Assembly (NCBI RefSeq): GCF_901827155.1
Contig: NZ_LR594660.1
Span: forward strand, 372,001 to 436,000
Direction of reading: 5' to 3'
From: Variovorax sp. PBL-H6
GTDB lineage: Bacteria > Pseudomonadota > Gammaproteobacteria > Burkholderiales > Burkholderiaceae_C
DNA: 64,000 bases
Shown: in pieces, positions 8,498-16,488 of the stretch
Layout of the letters: every line of letters begins with the position of its first letter
Numbering within the stretch: position 1 is the first letter of the stretch
Translations under genes and position numbers: made by a program
Notes under the pieces: model-generated
Told to the model about the DNA's origin: nothing
The model's input: only the letters and a program-made list of their open reading frames with translations
The model's database searches: none

Positions 8498-8500
8498 GAA

Positions 8501-8791
8501 TCAGTGAACTGATTTTGGGTTCCGGGAGGAGAGCTCTGCGAGGTACGACCGCGCAATGACATCCCCTTGGAGAGACTTGAGACGCAGAGCGCCGCAAGCT
8601 TCCACCGCCAGCTGTCGAGCCTTGCTTCGCAGCTTGCTCCTCAGAAGCGCCATGGCAGCGGTGTGCATGGTGACAAGGGACTGGGAAGGTGTCCCCCGGC
8701 CGTACACAACGTCCTCCAGCGCACGACTGTTGAGCGTCGGCAGGTAGATGTTGAGGCGCGCGAGCGCGCTTTGTGCGTGGTCTATATTCAA
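8501..8791 (-). CDS. Hypothetical helical protein, 96 aa
   Basis: Starts MNIDHAQSALARLNIYLP; mostly helical and basic (LLRSKLRSKARQLAVEACGALRLKSL). A TTTAGGAGAG ribosome region precedes ATG at 8791, next to a TAAACGTTTA palindrome. The opening MNxxxAQxxLARL is loosely like the small protein at 16185-16388 (MNILRAEAYLARF). Unknown family. Confidence 0.65.
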   Translation of the reverse strand: MNIDHAQSALARLNIYLPTLNSRALEDVVYGRGTPSQSLVTMHTAAMALLRSKLRSKARQLAVEACGALRLKSLQGDVIARSYLAELSSRNPKSVH

Positions 8792-8824
8792 AGAAACTCT
8801 CCTAAACGTTTAAGAAAGCCCTCA

Positions 8825-8863
8825 TGCCAGATGTGAATCTGGCACTGCGGGTCAGTGCCAGAT
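8825..8863. promoter_or_regulatory. Overlapping palindromes between divergent genes
   Basis: Three copies of TGCCAGAT in alternating orientation: TGCCAGAT (8825-8832), its complement ATCTGGCA (8837-8844), then TGCCAGAT again (8856-8863). The second and third extend to a perfect 11-base repeat, ATCTGGCACTG/CAGTGCCAGAT. This looks like a double operator for the divergent pair 8501-8791 and 8931-10379. Confidence 0.5.
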
Positions 8864-8930
8864 AGCTAGTCCGACAAACCGTCTAGCAACCACTTGCTAG
8901 CGCCTTGAAGGACACACAGGAAAATGAGCG

Positions 8931-10379
8931 ATGACCATCGAGTACGTCTTTTTTGGTGAGCTCGAAGTCTCCGCGAAGGAGCTCACCAAGCCTGCGCCGG
9001 AAGCGCCGGCATCGGAGCACGCTGACTACCAGCGCGCGCTGGGGCTGTATGCGCTTCAGAGTGAACAGCGCAACCCGCAATGCGGCCGCTGTTCGAGTCG
9101 CGTCGTCCTTGCAAAGCGGGCGAACGGCGCGCCGTACTTCATGCACAACGGCCATGACGACAAACATCGCGGAACCAGTCAGGAGGAAGCGTGTGTCTGG
9201 TACACGGGGGGAGCGGCACGCGCAAAAGCAGAGCTGCCCCGGTGGAGTGCGGCGAACAGGGTGGATTCGTCCTTGCTCCCAGGCCCGAGCCACGGCATTG
9301 AGCGAACCCGCAACTGGCTCCGCGCGGGGCTTCGCGCATTGGCCAAATCTGTTGCCAATTCGGAGGCCGACTTCGAGGCGCAGCAGGGCCGGGCGCGGCG
9401 GGGCGGCTTCAAGGGCCTGATGGGCATCCCCAAATCGGCTCTGGCCTCGGCCAGCGTAGCCCCTTACGGTCTTCCCGGCCTTCCAGTCACCGGCGCGCCG
9501 CGAGGGCTGCTTGCGGGGTTCCTGGGGCTGCCCGGTCGCACCGGCGCTCTGCCCGGCAGTGTGATGGCCGCGCTCGAGAAATGGACCCCGACCGCTGAGG
9601 GCGTTCTCCAGCAGCGGCGCTTGGTCACCCTGAAGGAGACCCTCTTGAACCCGCTCCTGCGAGAGGAGCTGGCTCTCTTTTTTCAGCTGTGCTGCGAGAT
9701 GGCCTGCCGTGCGAAGGCAAGGGACCAGAAAATTGGTGCTCGGGCGCTCTCCTTGCGGGCGAAGCGTGAGCTCGAGCTCGCCCGTGGGCTGTCCAAACCT
9801 CCGGAGCTCGCTTTGGTCACCGCAACCTTTGGGACCAGCGAAGAGGCGCGCTCAGTCTTCGAGATGGCCAGGAACGTGCACCGCGACGACCGGCCGGCCT
9901 ACGACGCTCTGGTGGCACCCGCTATCAGTGCCCTCTCCGTACTGCTGGAGACCTTCCCTTTCCTGGAGGCTCAGAAGGAGCGCATGGTGGAAACAATGGG
10001 GTCCGAGGCGGCGGACAAGGCGCGCTTCATCTACCTCGTCGTGCGCCCTGAGGCTCCCAACGTCGCCAAGGTCGGGATGACCAAGGACCTGGTGGGCCTC
10101 GTCGAGCAGCTGTCCGGCAGGCAAGGTGCGCGGCGCGTGCAGCTCGTCGAGGCGGCGCTCTGCTACGACTGGACCCGTACGGAGACCGCGGTACGGAAAG
10201 CGCTTGAGCACAAGACAGGCGGCGTCATCTCCGTGGACCCCGAGCAGCCTGAAGCGCGCGAGTGGATTGAGTGGGAGAACCGCCCTCCTCTCCCCGTCCT
10301 CGCCAAGACATTCGCTGCCGTGGCAACCCGGGTGGCCGCGGAAATCGCCGTGAGCCAGAGGGCGCTGCCGGCGCACTGA
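8931..10379 (+). CDS. CoiA-like zinc-finger / GIY-YIG-like (T5orf172-type) fusion protein
   Basis: 482 residues. Residues 50-80 hold a CoiA-type finger (CGRCSSRVV then YFMHNGHDD), the same type as in the DUF6035-like protein at 26648. The central 250 residues are helical. Residues about 360-430 (FIYLVVRPEAPNVAKVGMTK, then WTRTETAVRKAL) fit the T5orf172/MUG113 branch of GIY-YIG-like domains: FIYLV strand, KVGMT strand, late Glu in ETAVR. That suggests a DNA-acting protein, possibly a nuclease, although the classical GIY is replaced by FIY. It is a single gene, divergent from 8791 across a double palindrome. An AGGAAA site lies upstream of ATG at 8931. Confidence 0.6.
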   Translation: MTIEYVFFGELEVSAKELTKPAPEAPASEHADYQRALGLYALQSEQRNPQCGRCSSRVVLAKRANGAPYFMHNGHDDKHRGTSQEEACVWYTGGAARAKAELPRWSAANRVDSSLLPGPSHGIERTRNWLRAGLRALAKSVANSEADFEAQQGRARRGGFKGLMGIPKSALASASVAPYGLPGLPVTGAPRGLLAGFLGLPGRTGALPGSVMAALEKWTPTAEGVLQQRRLVTLKETLLNPLLREELALFFQLCCEMACRAKARDQKIGARALSLRAKRELELARGLSKPPELALVTATFGTSEEARSVFEMARNVHRDDRPAYDALVAPAISALSVLLETFPFLEAQKERMVETMGSEAADKARFIYLVVRPEAPNVAKVGMTKDLVGLVEQLSGRQGARRVQLVEAALCYDWTRTETAVRKALEHKTGGVISVDPEQPEAREWIEWENRPPLPVLAKTFAAVATRVAAEIAVSQRALPAH

Positions 10380-10634
10380 TGCACGTGAAGCTGAGGTCGT
10401 CGAGAGGTCCATCCTGAGCCGCCGTGGGACGGGGTACACACTCAGAATGCTTCCGGACCTCGTCCATCCCTTGAGGGGCGTACGGGCGGCCTGCCCAGGC
10501 ACTTCCTTTCTAGCGCGAGGCGGCTGCCAGGCCGACCGTACGCCCAAGAAAGGAAACGCCCGCAGGCGCAACCCTTCCCGGACTTCTGCGAGCGGCGCAA
10601 ATGCCAAGCGCGAGCACCGCGACCGGACGAAAAA
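10380..10634. other. Intergenic region without a clear gene
   Basis: Between convergent genes. A 69-codon frame at 10447-10656 is Arg/Pro/Ser-rich with no ribosome site and is not believed. A terminator for the leftward gene lies at its right edge. Confidence 0.5.
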
Positions 10635-10664
10635 GCACCCCGCCAGCCGAAGCTAGTGGGGTGC
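10635..10664 (-). terminator. Rho-independent terminator
   Basis: GCACCCC and GGGGTGC arms; on the minus strand a TTTTTCGT tract follows. It serves the gene at 10700-11563. Confidence 0.75.
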
Positions 10665-10699
10665 GTTCAATCAGGTCGCGCGGTCAGCTGTGACAGCTA

Positions 10700-11563
10700 T
10701 CAGCCGAACATCTTCGACATGCGGTCTGCAAAGACCACACGCGCAGCGACGACCTTGCCGAGTTGCGGCTCAGTGACGACCGACAGGGGGTAAGTGCCGT
10801 CGCCGTCGAACGTGCGCGTGACAAATCCGATGGCGCCAGGAACCTGGCCCATGGGGTAAGGGTTCTTGTGCTCCCAAGAATCCGCCAGGCACTCCGTCGC
10901 GTCGGTACAGCGGCTGTAAAAGGTGCCGTCCTCGTACGCGAACTCTTCGGGTGCCGTAGGGTAGTGGGCTCCGTCAAAGAATCCGACCTGTCCGCTGTCG
11001 ACGCCGATGGCTGCGCACTGATGAAAGAGCGCTTTGTCGGCAGCCTGCGCCTCGAAGTCTTCGTGCATCACGGTGATTTCAGCACAGCAGAAGCCGTTGA
11101 AGCCGTCTCGAAACACGACGCGCGCCTTCCAGGCTCCATCCACGGCACCAAGGGAGGTGCCGTCAGACGCTTTCTTGTAGCAGGGGTCGCTCACATGCAT
11201 CCGTGTGTCGGAGAGCATGAAGCCCCCAACATCGCGCACGAATTCGTCTCGGAGGGGAATGGAGCGGGGGCGGTCGTACTCGACGCCTGCGACCTCGAAC
11301 ACCAGCTTGTCCGGCTCGCCTTCCTTTGCCTCGACCTTTGCGAAGTAGTCGAAAGTATGCTGAACGCCACGCAGGAAGTGGCGCCAGCTGGTGAACGGAA
11401 TCTCGAACGTCGTCGCCTCGGTCTCCGAAATCAGGAGCCAGGGGTCTTCCAGCACCATGACCGGGTAGCCGCCGTTCAAGGCGTTGTGCAATGGCGAGAA
11501 CTTCGCCACGGGAGGAATCGTCAGGTGTACCTGCGCTTCGTTGAACTCAATCTTGATTTTCAC
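10700..11563 (-). CDS. DUF4241-like protein
   Basis: 287 residues. The middle and C-terminal parts carry hallmarks like those of DUF4241 proteins: MHVSDPCYKK, a GAWKARVVF strand, AIGVDSGQVGFFDGAHY, then FYSRCTDATE and a DGTYPLSVV-type strand near the end. The family is of unknown function. Expression is likely from the CTACAGGATGCAGGA leader 34 bases upstream (11592-11597 on the plus strand). It is a single gene with its own terminator. The family assignment is from memory of motif order and is moderate. Confidence 0.6.
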   Translation of the reverse strand: MKIKIEFNEAQVHLTIPPVAKFSPLHNALNGGYPVMVLEDPWLLISETEATTFEIPFTSWRHFLRGVQHTFDYFAKVEAKEGEPDKLVFEVAGVEYDRPRSIPLRDEFVRDVGGFMLSDTRMHVSDPCYKKASDGTSLGAVDGAWKARVVFRDGFNGFCCAEITVMHEDFEAQAADKALFHQCAAIGVDSGQVGFFDGAHYPTAPEEFAYEDGTFYSRCTDATECLADSWEHKNPYPMGQVPGAIGFVTRTFDGDGTYPLSVVTEPQLGKVVAARVVFADRMSKMFG

Positions 11564-11576
11564 GGGCTATCCTTGT

Positions 11577-11597
11577 TAAATTTCCTGCATCCTGTAG
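11577..11597 (-). promoter_or_regulatory. CTACAGG leader element (minus strand)
   Basis: On the minus strand CTACAGGATGCAGGAAAT begins 34 bases before the ATG at 11563. It is a variant of the recurrent CTAYACG leader. Confidence 0.45.
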
Positions 11598-11636
11598 GTA
11601 CAGCAAGGTTCCTTGCCCCCAGCGCGCTAAAAGGAA

Positions 11637-11665
11637 AAGTCCCTGAACTGCGAAGCTCAGGGACC
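11637..11665 (-). terminator. Rho-independent terminator
   Basis: GTCCCTGA and TCAGGGAC arms. The minus strand continues TTTTCCTTTT. It ends the gene at 11679-12131. Confidence 0.75.
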
Positions 11666-11678
11666 GGGGAAGATGGTT

Positions 11679-12131
11679 TCAGTAGGCGCGGCGGCGACCG
11701 CGCTGTGCGTGCTGCCGGTACCAGGGCTTGTTCTCGGCTTCGGGGGCGTAGAGTTCCAGGCGCGGCACTTCGATGGCTTTGATGGCCTCTGCCAATTGGC
11801 GTTGAACCAGAAAGGCGTCGTCGACCACAAGGGTGCGGCAGCGCGTGCGCGGGGCGCCGGCAAGGACGGAGATGTGCGCCCCGTCTACGGAGTTGGCCTC
11901 GAGTGCCCGTCGAATCCGCTCGACGTGCGTTGAGTCGTGAAGGTCGCCGACGACCAAAACACGGATTTCACCGCGCTCCTGCGACGCGAGGGCCTGCGTA
12001 GCGTGTTCGACGATTTGGGTGTCCAGCCGTGCTGCCTGGTCCTTCAGGGGCAGGAAGCACCGGGAGGCGACGGAGGCGGCCGCGCTGGCATTGTCCAGCT
12101 CAACGATGATGGGGGCGTCCCGATTGGTCAT
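11679..12131 (-). CDS. Hypothetical protein with Rossmann-like segment
   Basis: 150 residues starting MTNRDAPIIVELDNASAAAS. A regular beta-alpha pattern (IRVLVVGDLHDSTHVERIRR, AHISVLAGAP, RTLVVDDAFLV) suggests a nucleotide-binding-like or receiver-like fold, but no P-loop or phospho-acceptor is certain. The C-terminus is very basic (RQHAQRGRRRAY). ATG at 12131 follows GGAAA, and the leader CTACACA is 33 bases upstream. Divergent from the gene at 12225. Confidence 0.65.
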   Translation of the reverse strand: MTNRDAPIIVELDNASAAASVASRCFLPLKDQAARLDTQIVEHATQALASQERGEIRVLVVGDLHDSTHVERIRRALEANSVDGAHISVLAGAPRTRCRTLVVDDAFLVQRQLAEAIKAIEVPRLELYAPEAENKPWYRQHAQRGRRRAY

Positions 12132-12142
12132 GCGATTTCCTA

Positions 12143-12164
12143 AGGTGTCCAAACCAATGTGTAG
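12143..12164 (-). promoter_or_regulatory. CTACACA leader element (minus strand)
   Basis: GTGTAG at 12159-12164 (CTACAC on the minus strand) lies 33 bases before the start codon at 12131 and is followed by TTTGGACA. Confidence 0.4.
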
Positions 12165-12224
12165 CGACGGGCGCCCGGGCGTTCTTCATAATGCGGACCT
12201 TTGTTCTGAGCCCCGCCCCCTCTG

Positions 12225-12869
12225 ATGAGCGCCGCCGATTTCCTGCTGTCCCCTGGAGTTCAGAAGCTCCTGACCGTCCTTTACGCCCATCCGGGCCAAC
12301 AGTTCTCCCCTCTTGAACTCGCCAAGACCTGCAAGCTCGACACCGACGAGCTGGAGGGCACGCTCGGCCACTTGCTTAGCAGCGGCGTGCTGACGAAGTG
12401 CAAGCCAGCGGAGGACCAGGCCGAGCAAGTCACGGCCAACGTCTCGTTCGTGTTTTACCAAGAGCTGCGCACCATCGCGCTGAAGTCATTCGCTGCAGCC
12501 GAGCCCCTTCGTGCGATGCTGCGCTCGAAGTTCAAAGAGTCGGTTCTTCGTGCTTTCATCCTGGGTGAGGCCGGCGCGGCCGGCACCCTCGAGCTCTTGA
12601 TTGTTCACGGCAAAGTCGCACCCGACCAGGCCGCGCTGGCCGCGGCCTTGCAGAAAGTCGTGAAGGCCATCTCGCGCCAGTTGCAGGTTCACGTACTGTC
12701 GCACGGCGAATTCCGCGGCCTGGGACCGCGGGACGCGCTCACGCGCAAGCTTGCCAGCAAATCCTCGTTCGAAATCGTCGCTCTTGGAGACACCAAGGCC
12801 GAAGTGCCGACCGAGCGGGTGAGCCTCCTCCGGAGGGCAACGAAGCGGCTCGCGTCACTCGCCGCGTAG
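12225..12869 (+). CDS. Winged-helix regulator with nucleotidyltransferase-like domain
   Basis: 214 residues. Residues 1-65 form an ArsR/MarR-like winged helix (SPGVQKLLTVLYAHPGQQFS, ELAKTCKLDTDELEGTLGHL). Residues about 105-190 follow the layout of a degenerate MNT-type nucleotidyltransferase: VLRAFILGEAGAAGTLELLIVHG, in which the GSxxxG and DxD motifs are missing. Wing-HTH plus MNT-like fusions act as transcription regulators. Its target is unknown; it is divergent from 11679-12131. Confidence 0.65.
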   Translation: MSAADFLLSPGVQKLLTVLYAHPGQQFSPLELAKTCKLDTDELEGTLGHLLSSGVLTKCKPAEDQAEQVTANVSFVFYQELRTIALKSFAAAEPLRAMLRSKFKESVLRAFILGEAGAAGTLELLIVHGKVAPDQAALAAALQKVVKAISRQLQVHVLSHGEFRGLGPRDALTRKLASKSSFEIVALGDTKAEVPTERVSLLRRATKRLASLAA

Positions 12870-12942
12870 CATCGCCCCGCATGCCGCCAGATTCAAGCCG
12901 CGTATCCCTTTCGGTCCCGCTCACAACCCTAGCCTCTACACA

Positions 12943-13647
12943 ATGCGCTCTTCGATAGCTCTTCCACACGCTCTCGTATCCGTCGTGTCCCAGTACGTAG
13001 CACAGGAGGAGCCGAGGCTACCTGTCACTTACACGTGGCAGTTTCGAGACGACACGCTGTTGAAGCACCTGGGTCTTCGGGTCGCCGGAAGCAACGCGTA
13101 TACGCGGAATCTTGACCTGAAAAGCCAGCTGACCCGTGAATGGAAGGCCAACCCGGGACAGCATGACGCCATCGGCGACTACTACGTGCGGGTGTGGGGC
13201 GGCATCAAGCGAAACCTTCCAGGCACCGTTCCCGCGTACGTCCAGACCATCGCAAAAGGGAAGGTGCCGGACTTCAAGGGCATCGCATCGTGGTCCAAGG
13301 TTGCAGCCGCCGCCGACCCCGAAGCGGCCGCCATATTCGACGCGCGGGTGGCGGTCTCGCTGAACGCTCTCCAGGTGCTCGCCGGCCCGGCAAGAGGTTT
13401 GGCGTTCCCGGTTCTTGCCAGCCAAAACGGCGTCATCAAGCGGACCGGCCCTCAGCTCAAGGAGCACGGGTTGGCAGGCGGGTGGAGCCCGCTTGCGGAA
13501 AGCCAAGTGTTCCCGACCTATCTTGCCCTGCTGCAACATGCGGCTGCGGGGCTTAAGGGGCCGCTTGCTCTCGCGCGGGCCGAGATGGTGCTGTTTGCGA
13601 TGGCTGAGGACCTCGCCACACGGGCGGAAGCGCAGCTTGGCCCTTGA
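12943..13647 (+). CDS. Hypothetical protein, 234 aa
   Basis: Starts MRSSIALPHALVSVV; a GTG at 12985 is an alternative start, since a CTACACA element (12935) overlaps the ATG region. The protein is soluble and helical. Its most distinctive segment is DAIGDYYVRVWGGIKRN (about residues 67-83), then a long Ala/Leu-rich C-terminal half. It precedes 13700, which has its own CTATACG leader, so the two may be separately expressed. No family recognised. Confidence 0.65.
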   Translation: MRSSIALPHALVSVVSQYVAQEEPRLPVTYTWQFRDDTLLKHLGLRVAGSNAYTRNLDLKSQLTREWKANPGQHDAIGDYYVRVWGGIKRNLPGTVPAYVQTIAKGKVPDFKGIASWSKVAAAADPEAAAIFDARVAVSLNALQVLAGPARGLAFPVLASQNGVIKRTGPQLKEHGLAGGWSPLAESQVFPTYLALLQHAAAGLKGPLALARAEMVLFAMAEDLATRAEAQLGP

Positions 13648-13667
13648 AGGGTCGTGCGGGGGCGAAG

Positions 13668-13688
13668 CTATACGGGGCAGGAAACACC
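13668..13688 (+). promoter_or_regulatory. CTATACG leader element
   Basis: CTATACGGGGCAGGAAAC begins 32 bases before the ATG at 13700, a close match to the recurrent leader. A TTGAAG at 13644 could be a distant -35, but the spacing is long. Confidence 0.55.
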
Positions 13689-13699
13689 AAAAGGAAACC

Positions 13700-14194
13700 A
13701 TGGCTGCAAACATCACCGTCACATTCCCGCCCGAAGCGCGTATCGATGCCATCGGGGCGGCATTCGCGATATCGGCAGGCTCGCCTTTTCACCTCAGCGA
13801 AGCTGCGGGCGCGCGCTACCCCCGCGTGCCGAGCCTTCGCGTCAGCGTCCGTCCGGACTGCGTCGGGATGGCACACGTGGAGCTGCGTACTGGCACCGGC
13901 GACATCCTCGCGGCGTCGTACCACTTCGAGTTCGGCAAGAAGGGGGAACGCGGCATGCTGCTTCCGTTCGACGCACGTTGGCTTGCGCTGGCGCTGGCGG
14001 TTGTCGCTCAGCTCGGTGGGAGCGTCGCCGTGGACACCGCGGCCGGCGTATCCAAGGAAGTTCTGAGCGTCCCGACGCGTTGGCCCGAAGACCCAGAGGA
14101 CGAAGGATTTGCCCAACTTCAGGAGCTGGTGCTTGCGATACCGCACATCTCAGCTGACGACATCGACCGGGCGGAGCCGCTTCTCCGTCAATAG
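13700..14194 (+). CDS. Hypothetical protein, 164 aa
   Basis: Starts MAANITVTFPPEARIDAIGA behind AAAAGGA. The N-terminal half is beta-rich (LRVSVRPDCVGMAHVELRT, ILAASYHFEFG) and the middle is a helix (ARWLALALAVVAQLGG). The earlier in-frame start at 13415 would overlap the previous gene and is rejected. Terminator at 14216. Family unknown. Confidence 0.7.
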   Translation: MAANITVTFPPEARIDAIGAAFAISAGSPFHLSEAAGARYPRVPSLRVSVRPDCVGMAHVELRTGTGDILAASYHFEFGKKGERGMLLPFDARWLALALAVVAQLGGSVAVDTAAGVSKEVLSVPTRWPEDPEDEGFAQLQELVLAIPHISADDIDRAEPLLRQ

Positions 14195-14215
14195 GCCTCC
14201 TCCCGTCACTTCACG

Positions 14216-14242
14216 AGCCCGTCCTTGCGACGGGCTTTTTCT
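14216..14242 (+). terminator. Rho-independent terminator
   Basis: AGCCCGTC and GACGGGCT arms with a CTTGC loop, followed by TTTTTCTT. Confidence 0.9.
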
Positions 14243-14384
14243 TGCCTGGGTACCGCCAGCCGAAAGGGTAAAAGGGCGGACGGTACCGAGGGAGAAATGC
14301 ACAAATCTATAGGCAGGGTCGGCACTTGTACCAGCCAGGCCAACCTCATTAGCAATAAATGCTTACAATGCCTCGGCACAATCA

Positions 14385-15008
14385 ATGAGCCCAATGTCCT
14401 CTTCAACATACAGCCAACCTTTAACGAGCTCGGACCAGAGCAAGATTTTCATCTTCGGTCTGCTGCTGGTGCCTAGCTTGTTTTTTGTCGGCATCATCCC
14501 GGTTCTCTTCCTCGCCTTCGGAGTCTGGATGCTAAAAAAGAACGCGGACTTCTCTCACATGGAGACTGCGGTTCGAAATTTCCGGGGCTACTGGTTTATC
14601 GTGTTCGCCGGCTGCGCGCTGTTCGCGGCGGGAAATGTGCTCAGGGTATGGGAAGGCAATCTGGACAAATGGGACCGCAGCTACGCCGTTGAATCGGCCT
14701 TTGCCTGGGGGGTCGCCGCGTCTATAGCGTTCGGCTACTTCACCCTCGTAAAGGTGCTCTTCCTGAATCCGATGCGAGGCCATGAGAGGTGGATTGAGGC
14801 CAACGGCATCTTCACTTCGAAGTCGAAGGCCGCCGTGCCAGCTGCCAAGCAGGCCGACGTGAATATCGTTCATGGGGGAGGGCTGTCGCCGTCCTACTCT
14901 GTCGCCGACGAGCTCATCAAGTGGAGCAAGCTAAAGGACGATGGCCACGTCACCCTCGACCAGTACAACGCCGCCAAAGACAAGCTCCTCGCCAGTCCGA
15001 ACAGGTAG
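14385..15008 (+). CDS. Membrane protein with C-terminal SHOCT-like motif
   Basis: 207 residues; ATG at 14394 (MSSSTYSQ) is an alternative start. Three hydrophobic segments are clear: about 20-48 (IFIFGLLLVPSLFFVGIIPV), 70-85 (FIVFAGCALFAAGNVL) and 105-125 (AWGVAASIAFGYFTLVKVLF). The last 35 residues (SVADELIKWSKLKDDGHVTL then DQYNAAKDKLL) fit a SHOCT oligomerisation motif. An inner-membrane location is likely. A possible -10 box TACAAT lies at 14364. Role unknown. Confidence 0.75.
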   Translation: MSPMSSSTYSQPLTSSDQSKIFIFGLLLVPSLFFVGIIPVLFLAFGVWMLKKNADFSHMETAVRNFRGYWFIVFAGCALFAAGNVLRVWEGNLDKWDRSYAVESAFAWGVAASIAFGYFTLVKVLFLNPMRGHERWIEANGIFTSKSKAAVPAAKQADVNIVHGGGLSPSYSVADELIKWSKLKDDGHVTLDQYNAAKDKLLASPNR

Positions 15009-15213
15009 CCAAGTAACCAAATGGCCTTGGGCCGGGCCTACGGCGAGCTCTGTACCGCCGCGTGGGCCCCTGCGGCGGCGGCACGGCCTCAGCCAACTTC
15101 GCTAAAGGCCCTTACCCACCATCTTGCGCCGGTCTGCGTGGGGGAAAAATCCGCAAGCGTGGCGGCGTGACGTCTCTAGACGCCTCAGGACACTAACCTG
15201 AACGAAAGAGAAC

Positions 15214-16086
15214 ATGCCGCTGTATCGCGCCACCTTCGAACGAACAAACTGGGGCTTTCGGCCCCCACTGAAGCAGTCCTCCGACGTGCTGCTGCAAACG
15301 GACATCCCCTACGATGATGACAACTTGGCCGCCTTCGAGGAGGCACTCTGGGTGGCCATGCGGGAGCAGAACCCTCACTGGTGCAACCCGGCGGGGCCGA
15401 AAGGTGCCGCAATGGGCTGGTCCAGCGTTATGGGCTCCGGCAAGGTCGAGCGGGTCGACGAGGATGCGCACATGGCCGTTGTCTGGCACATCCCTCAGAG
15501 CGCATGGCTCAAGGCGGATGGCGAGACCGCGACGGTGGACGTCGACGAGGCCGGCCGCTTCTCATCTGCGCAAATCCTCGAGCTGCAGGCAAAGTACCCG
15601 GGCGAGCGCTATTCGATGGTCATGCCCAAGCTGCTGGCAGAAGTCTATCGCGGCCCAGCGCCGAAGGATGGTTGCGGAGGCTGGGAGCTCCAGGTCCGCT
15701 TCGATGAGTTCGTCGTCTGGGGATGCGGTCCTCGCCGCCCGGATGGACGCGGGGCCTTCGAGACGGTGACGCTGGCCAAAACCGGCGGGGGTTTGCTCTC
15801 CATGGAGTTCGAGCTGCCGGAACACACCGAATACCGTCCGGACCCTCAGGTGTACGAGCGCAAGAGCTCATGGGCTTGGCGCTTCATCCACGGAGGCGTG
15901 GGGTTCGGTGAACCCTGGAATCTCGCCGAGGGCCCTGAAGAGGCGGTCACCGCCGCACGGGAGATTGGCGTCAAGGAGATGCGCCGTGACGGTCACCACT
16001 ATTGTTGGATGTTCCTGGCCTCAAAGCACGCCGTGAACCTCAAGGACACTCGCTCGGGCCCTGCGCCCACCTGTATCTTCGACTGA
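15214..16086 (+). CDS. Hypothetical protein, 290 aa
   Basis: Starts MPLYRATFERTNWGFRPPLK, with GAAAGAGAAC before ATG. It is a soluble, acidic, Trp-rich protein with an alpha/beta pattern (MAVVWHIPQSAWLKADGE, WELQVRFDEFVVWGCGPR, WAWRFIHGGVGFGEPWNL). No signal peptide or known catalytic motif. Followed by a strong terminator, so it is a single-gene unit. No family recognised. Confidence 0.7.
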   Translation: MPLYRATFERTNWGFRPPLKQSSDVLLQTDIPYDDDNLAAFEEALWVAMREQNPHWCNPAGPKGAAMGWSSVMGSGKVERVDEDAHMAVVWHIPQSAWLKADGETATVDVDEAGRFSSAQILELQAKYPGERYSMVMPKLLAEVYRGPAPKDGCGGWELQVRFDEFVVWGCGPRRPDGRGAFETVTLAKTGGGLLSMEFELPEHTEYRPDPQVYERKSSWAWRFIHGGVGFGEPWNLAEGPEEAVTAAREIGVKEMRRDGHHYCWMFLASKHAVNLKDTRSGPAPTCIFD

Positions 16087-16096
16087 AGTCATTCCC

Positions 16097-16129
16097 TGCG
16101 CCAGCCCTCACCGGCTGGCGCCTTTTTTC
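16097..16129 (+). terminator. Rho-independent terminator
   Basis: GCGCCAGCC and GGCTGGCGC arms followed by CTTTTTT. Confidence 0.9.
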
Positions 16130-16144
16130 GTCCCCACGGACGTG

Positions 16145-16167
16145 AAAAAGACCTCCGGAGAGGTCTT
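16145..16167 (-). terminator. Rho-independent terminator
   Basis: AAGACCTC and GAGGTCTT arms; on the minus strand TTTTTC follows. It ends the small gene at 16185-16388. Confidence 0.75.
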
Positions 16168-16184
16168 GGAATGAGGCAAGCAGG

Positions 16185-16388
16185 CTATGTCGGCAGCAGA
16201 TTCTGCGGGTTGGCTGCATAGCGTTTGCGAATCTCAGCCATCGTGAGATGGGAGAAGTCGGGGTATTCGAAGCCTGGGAACAGCACGGCGAGCGCTGCCT
16301 GCAGCATGCCGTCGTCGTCGTAGATGTCGGACAGGCGTTCCGAATTGGCAAAGCGGGCCAGGTAGGCTTCCGCGCGCAGGATATTCAT
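16185..16388 (-). CDS. Small hypothetical protein, 67 aa
   Basis: MNILRAEAYLARFANSERLS continuing with IYDDDGMLQAALAVLFPGFE and a basic C-terminus. ATG at 16388 is supported by GGAGAG just upstream and by the CTACACG leader 36 bases away, in contrast to a spurious longer frame to 16877. Divergent from 16489; the two CTAYACG boxes lie only about 30 bases apart. Family unknown. Confidence 0.7.
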   Translation of the reverse strand: MNILRAEAYLARFANSERLSDIYDDDGMLQAALAVLFPGFEYPDFSHLTMAEIRKRYAANPQNLLPT

Positions 16389-16402
16389 TTGAAGTCTCTC
16401 CA

Positions 16403-16424
16403 GTGTGGTCCTGCTTCCGTGTAG
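16403..16424 (-). promoter_or_regulatory. CTACACG leader element (minus strand)
   Basis: On the minus strand CTACACGGAAGCAGGACC begins 36 bases before the ATG at 16388. It is a near-perfect consensus copy. Confidence 0.6.
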
Positions 16425-16453
16425 CCAATGCCTAGGGCCCCGACGTGCGCCAG

Positions 16454-16474
16454 CTATACGAAAGCAGGAAATAC
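16454..16474 (+). promoter_or_regulatory. CTATACG leader element
   Basis: CTATACGAAAGCAGGAAATA begins 35 bases before the ATG at 16489. It faces the opposite-strand copy at 16403-16424. Confidence 0.6.
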
Positions 16475-16488
16475 AAAAGGAGCTCTTC

